A stretch of 64,000 nucleotides of DNA from Elmis aenea. Lineage: Eukaryota; Arthropoda; Insecta; Coleoptera; Elmidae. The notes below the pieces were generated by a model. That model was not told the origin of the DNA and made no database searches. It worked only from the letters and a program-made list of their open reading frames with translations. A program made the translations under genes and the position numbers. Below are positions 59,940-64,000 of the stretch, piece by piece (the first letter of the stretch is position 1; each line of letters opens with the position of its first letter). The stretch lies in the NCBI GenBank assembly GCA_947652605.1, contig OX393577.1:69960108-70024107 (forward strand), given 5' to 3'.

Positions 59940-60210
59940 TATGTTAAAACGTTTCAACAGTTTCATCTGTGACATCTTCAGTGTTTTATCAGTTTACTAT
60001 ACCCCGAAGATCTCTTCATTTTAGATTTATTGACGACCTAATAATCTCTGATTGTCTATTACAATTAAATTTAATTTTCTATTAACCATTTAACTTACAG
60101 CTCCGACTTTTCATCCGTTTTATCAGTGACTTCTTCAGCGTATTGTCAGGCTACTGTTCAGTAACAGACTCTGAAGATCAAAAACGGGCAAAACGTCTTT
60201 GAACAAGGGC
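59940..60210 (-). repeat. Family C repeat, two inverted units
   Basis: TCATCTGTGACATCTTCAGT (59963) and TCATCCGTTTTATCAGTGAC then TTCTTCAGCG (60111) start units 148 bases apart. In reverse complement each reads GAAGA-GTCAC-GATAAAAC-GATGAAA, and one is followed by GTTGAAACGTTTTAAC. A further weak unit may lie near 59800-59890. Confidence 0.5.
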
Positions 60211-60760
60211 CAAAATATCTTCAATTTTTTGTTTAAATGAAATGGTCTACTCCGCGTTTAAAGTTTTTAGTTCGACTGTTTACGGTTTGTGTTGGTTGTA
60301 GTTAAATAAAAATTTGGTGTTAAAGAAAAAATAGTTCACTAGGCAAGTATTAAGTAAACACAAAGCTTTAGACTGAAAAAAAGTCAAATAATTACAGCTA
60401 AACCTTAACATTCGTCTATATTTATCTAAATCACTCCTATCTTTTATCAGAATTAATCATAAGCTCGTGATTCCAGCTAGATTATGGTTTATTTATTTAG
60501 TTTTAGGTGAAAAAAGTTCATAAAATAATTTCCGTTTTTTAGGTGCTGAAAGATTTGTATGTTGATATTATTTTACTTAAAATTTGTTAATGTTGGCCGA
60601 TACGTGTATGGGGACCGGTAACCTTATGATCTTCAAGAACAAGATTTGTGTGACGTTGCACCTGTAGGTCCCCACCTTGCGGTTACAGACACGAAAGAGG
60701 ATGGAATAGCTCAGTAGCAGCTCAGATCTTGATGTCCAGTGAGTTTAAACACGTTCCATC

Positions 60761-60781
60761 ATGAAACTAGCTCTTATTTTG
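60761..60781 (+). CDS. Candidate first exon of a secreted/cuticular-type protein gene (partial)
   Basis: ATG AAA CTA GCT CTT ATT TTG is followed directly by a strong donor GTAAGT at 60782. MKLALIL is a typical start of a signal peptide, and a 7-codon phase-0 first exon is the classic layout of insect cuticular protein genes. The upstream 160 bases are richer in GC and hold TCAGT at 60711-60715, a possible initiator, without a TATA box. No in-phase acceptor with coding sequence was found before 64000, so the rest must lie beyond the window. Confidence 0.5.
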
Positions 60782-60789
60782 GTAAGTTA

Positions 60790-63700
60790 TTGCATATTAA
60801 TGTTCGCTTATGTTGCATAATTAAATTAAATAAGTTTAGCAGAAGTGAAAATTAACAGATAAGTGACGATTGTGGTTTTGTTATGTAAGAAATGCACTTA
60901 AATGATTTTTTAATTTAACGTTATACGGACGACCAAAGCAATTCTGCGCTGCGCTGAGTCAGGTAAAATAGTTTTAGTTATGACATTCCAAGTTAATGAA
61001 TGGAATTAATGAGTTGCTATTTCACGATGACTCGAGGAAAACTTTGGACTCATTTTCAAAAGAAGTGCTTATTTTTGTGTGCCCAAATCGGTGGCCAAAT
61101 TTCGTGTTGTTTCATTGAGGGCGTTAAAAAAAAATCGAACATTATGTGGCTCTATAAGTTTTTCAAAATATGCCAAAAATCAACAAAATTTTCACCTATT
61201 CTATAATAAGCCTTTTCTACTCACAAAATCAAGTAAACTTTAAATATAGATATTTAATAATAGTGACAAATGCAACAAGTGTCAAAGCATTTTTTTAAAA
61301 TCTTTATTTAGAACTGGCTTAATAATTTTAACTTATTTGAAATATTTTAATAGCATTACAGTATTAAAATATTTTGCTAGTTCCATAACATTTACCATGC
61401 CAAAGAAACTAACGTACAGCTGAATTTGTGAAAGAAAATCTAGTAAGCTTTTTGAGTGTCTTAAATAATTTTTTTGACCACAAAGTGGTCTTAAAAGCGC
61501 ACTTTAATTTATGTATCTAAGAAAATTAATAAAATCAAACAATTGATTTTTTCATGATACGCAGTATATTTTTTTTTACTAAATGAACATTGTTTTTACG
61601 CCCCAAGGATTTTTTTTTAAGTAACAACTGTCCATTTTGTACAAATATTTGCTAATACAAATTGATGTTTCTCTTTATTGTTTAAGTTATTGACCCATCG
61701 CAGCATCAACAATATTAATTCCTTCATTGCGATTATTTGGTTCAATTTGTTAATGCAAAATTTAAAGTCCCAAATTTGTTATGCAACACGGTCCAAACGT
61801 TCCGAATGATAGCTCAAATTGTTTACTTGAGCAAACCGCAAGCATTATTGAAAAGAAAAAAGTGACTGATTTGTGCAATGACCAGGATAATAGGAACTTA
61901 AATATTCAGTAATAAATGATGGCCAATGAGTAAAATTTGCACCTCAATACATCTTCCGGTTATCGCTCTGTGGGTCCTTTTCCAAAAAGTTACCTAACTA
62001 TTCTTCTTCCTTGTGCTGTAATGTATTGAAGCATATAAAAAAAAAATTGGTAGCTCAATTGGTAAAACAATTATCGCCCACAGTGTCCTTAAAAAAATTG
62101 TAGCATTTAACCCTCTAAAATGTTAACATTTTGTCTGACTTTGAAATTAGTCCTGTTTAAGAATCTGCCCAGTGGCCCAGATAAAATAGATTTACCATAA
62201 GTGTCCTGCTAGTGTTTTTGCTGGTACATTTCTATGTAACAGCAGACTTTTACAATAGACAAATTAAATCAGATTATGAATTACCCCTTTAAAAAAAAAA
62301 ATGCATCCCAAAATACAGGGTAGAGAAAATAATAACTGTGTTCAAATTTAGTTTAGTTAATGAAGCAAAAATTTCGCGTTACGTTTTGATTATTTAAGAA
62401 TTCCTTACTTTTGATTGCCTGGAACAATCTGAACTCCATTTCAATTCAAAGTTAGGTGTAGTTTTTTAAGTGATTGTGTCTTTATATGTACTACCAATAG
62501 TATTTTTAAGTTAATACATTTGCCAAAGTGTACTCATTTCTTAAGCTATCGCTTGGCCTTGCATTAACCACGAAATAAATAGCAATTCGTGCATAAAAAA
62601 TAGAAACAATGGAATTTAAAACGCAATATTAACCGTACAAACGCCAATACGAAAATAGTACCTTTTTTTATATCAAAATCTGTTTTGCTTGCCTACCGAC
62701 CGAATTATATTGTAAATATGGTGAAAATGATTGTATGCAATTTTATTTATTTATTTATACGATTAACAAACGCATGAAAGCGTTGTGTGTGCAAAGCTAT
62801 GGAACTTTTTATGTTTAAAATACTGCGTAATGTTGAGTTAATAAGTTTCAAATTACTTAAAACCAAAGTGGGTAGGTTATTTTTATTGTCAGATTATTTT
62901 TGCACAAAGTTTAATACTGTAACATGATGAAATGAGCATATAGATATAGATGAATGCGGATAATGTTTTAGTAAGCTTCTTAATGATATCTTGAAATCGA
63001 TAACGTGTACCCATAATTAAAAAAGTTAATCAGAGCAAATATAATGTGCCAGTAAATTAACGTACAGATATTTTTGCAATAGTGTTTAGTTGATAGGAAG
63101 ATACGTTTTATCCAAATATTATATAATCCTCATTCTTTAAGTTGAAAAATATAATTTAGCAACTTATTTCGACCAAGATTGTAAATTATATAATGTAGTG
63201 CCTAGACATGTATAAATCTATCATTAAAATTTGTTTGCGTGTTATATTTGCAACCTTTTTTTATTGTCTATTTAAATAATCTATCTCAACAGGTTTATTT
63301 TTTTTAAGTATCCTGTTTCTGCTTTAGTAATGACCACTTTTTTTGAAGTTTTGCAATTTTTTTCCGTTACGTGTGAAATATAAAACTTCATTAGTGTTTT
63401 TATAAAACTGCGTGTAGCTTGGATTTTTAACATTTTTAGGAGCTATCGTAATTTACGCTGCGCGGTATAATGACCCCCCAGTTTGCAATACTCTATCATT
63501 ATGACTGTTCTTTATCACCAATACTTATTTTATTGTTTGTTTATGATTCACAAATATTTTTATGATTTTACAGTTTTGACGTCAGAGCTAAATTCATTAA
63601 TTTTGTACCTCTGGAATAATAATCTTTCAAAATTCGCTGCATCTTAGCTTGATTTAAGGGCAGTTAATTCCAGTTAAAACTGAGATGAATTTAATAAAAG

Positions 63701-64000
63701 AATGCATTAACAATTTTTGCCCATTTTTAAAGCACATGTCACTTAAAATAAAAATGTGTACGTATTATTAAAATTTGCTCTGGTTTGTTTATAAACGTTA
63801 TTGTTTGCTGTAACGGTTTGTATCATTTCAACATTAGTCACTTCATGAACTAGATTGTGTCGTAAACACCCGTTTTCACTTCTACAAGTCTTTTACGCAT
63901 GTATTAGTGTTGATTTGTTTTTATTTTTTAGTAAAAAGTGGAATAGTGCATAAATTGTTTGCTACAAACATATGCACGTAGTGATAATTCCAAGGCTGTT
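60790..64000 (+). other. Putative intron of the partial signal-peptide gene
   Basis: AT-rich sequence with no exon that could be supported. The acceptor-like site near 63573 leads straight into a stop in phase 0. A 68-codon frame at 61000-61206 has no start or splice context that makes it convincing. Confidence 0.35.

Larger units (their letters stand above)
54032..60700. other. Intergenic DNA between the two signal-peptide genes
   Basis: Very AT-rich. It contains family B (55438) and family C (59940-60210) repeat pieces. No coding exon with protein-like sequence and splice signals was found; frames such as 57488-57739 (-) are AT-driven. Confidence 0.5.

Noticed and set aside
62047..62105. 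tRNA-like GGTAGCTCAATTGGTA string
   Set aside because: The D-stem does not pair and no anticodon or T-arm follows, so it is not a tRNA gene.
63570..63600. Possible second exon for the gene starting at 60761
   Set aside because: Joined in phase 0 after the acceptor, the frame hits TGA at the second codon.
1..64000. CRISPR arrays, operons or bacterial-type systems
   Set aside because: No regularly spaced repeats or operon layout; the window is an intron-rich animal locus.

Overview
The window is AT-rich, intron-rich animal DNA with short coding exons, long AT-rich introns and many decayed repeats. It looks like an insect nuclear genome, probably a beetle. That assignment rests on the near-invariant insect form of the Pax2/5/8 paired domain, the insect core-promoter layout and general texture; it is an inference.

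The main gene is a ten-exon Pax2/5/8 transcription-factor gene (Drosophila shaven/sparkling, sv) on the + strand, coding from 6211 to 47002. All splice joints were worked out by phase and give one open frame of 529 residues: paired domain, octapeptide YSINGILG, basic stretch, a degenerate homeodomain remnant, and the Tyr/Ser/Gly-rich Pax2/5/8 transactivation region. A TATA box sits exactly 31 bases before an initiator A at 6151. Introns 1 to 4 are 10.0, 4.2, 14.2 and 8.0 kb. They hold no convincing other gene but do hold candidate regulatory clusters and repeats.

Convergent to sv, on the - strand from about 54000 to 49000, is a three-exon gene for a secreted 924-residue protein. It has a signal peptide, three spaced four-cysteine (C...CxxC...C) modules, three furin-type sites and a Ser-Ala-Thr-Gln repeat. 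I do not recognise its family. It also has a TATA box exactly 31 bases before its initiator.

At 60761 a third gene probably begins on the + strand, with a 7-codon signal-peptide exon; the rest lies beyond the window. Upstream of sv, 1636 to about 2035 (- strand) is the frameshifted C-terminal tail of a non-LTR retrotransposon. Three diverged repeat families recur: a tandem family of about 150 to 175 bp in both orientations, a dispersed fold-back (MITE-like) family with at least six copies, and a smaller GAAACGT-containing family.

The most interesting unexplained signals are a possible pre-miRNA-sized hairpin in the sv 3' flank, a RUNX/ETS-like motif cluster in sv intron 4 (where the Drosophila sparkling enhancer also lies), four CACGTG E-boxes before exon 4, and the multi-module furin-site secreted protein.
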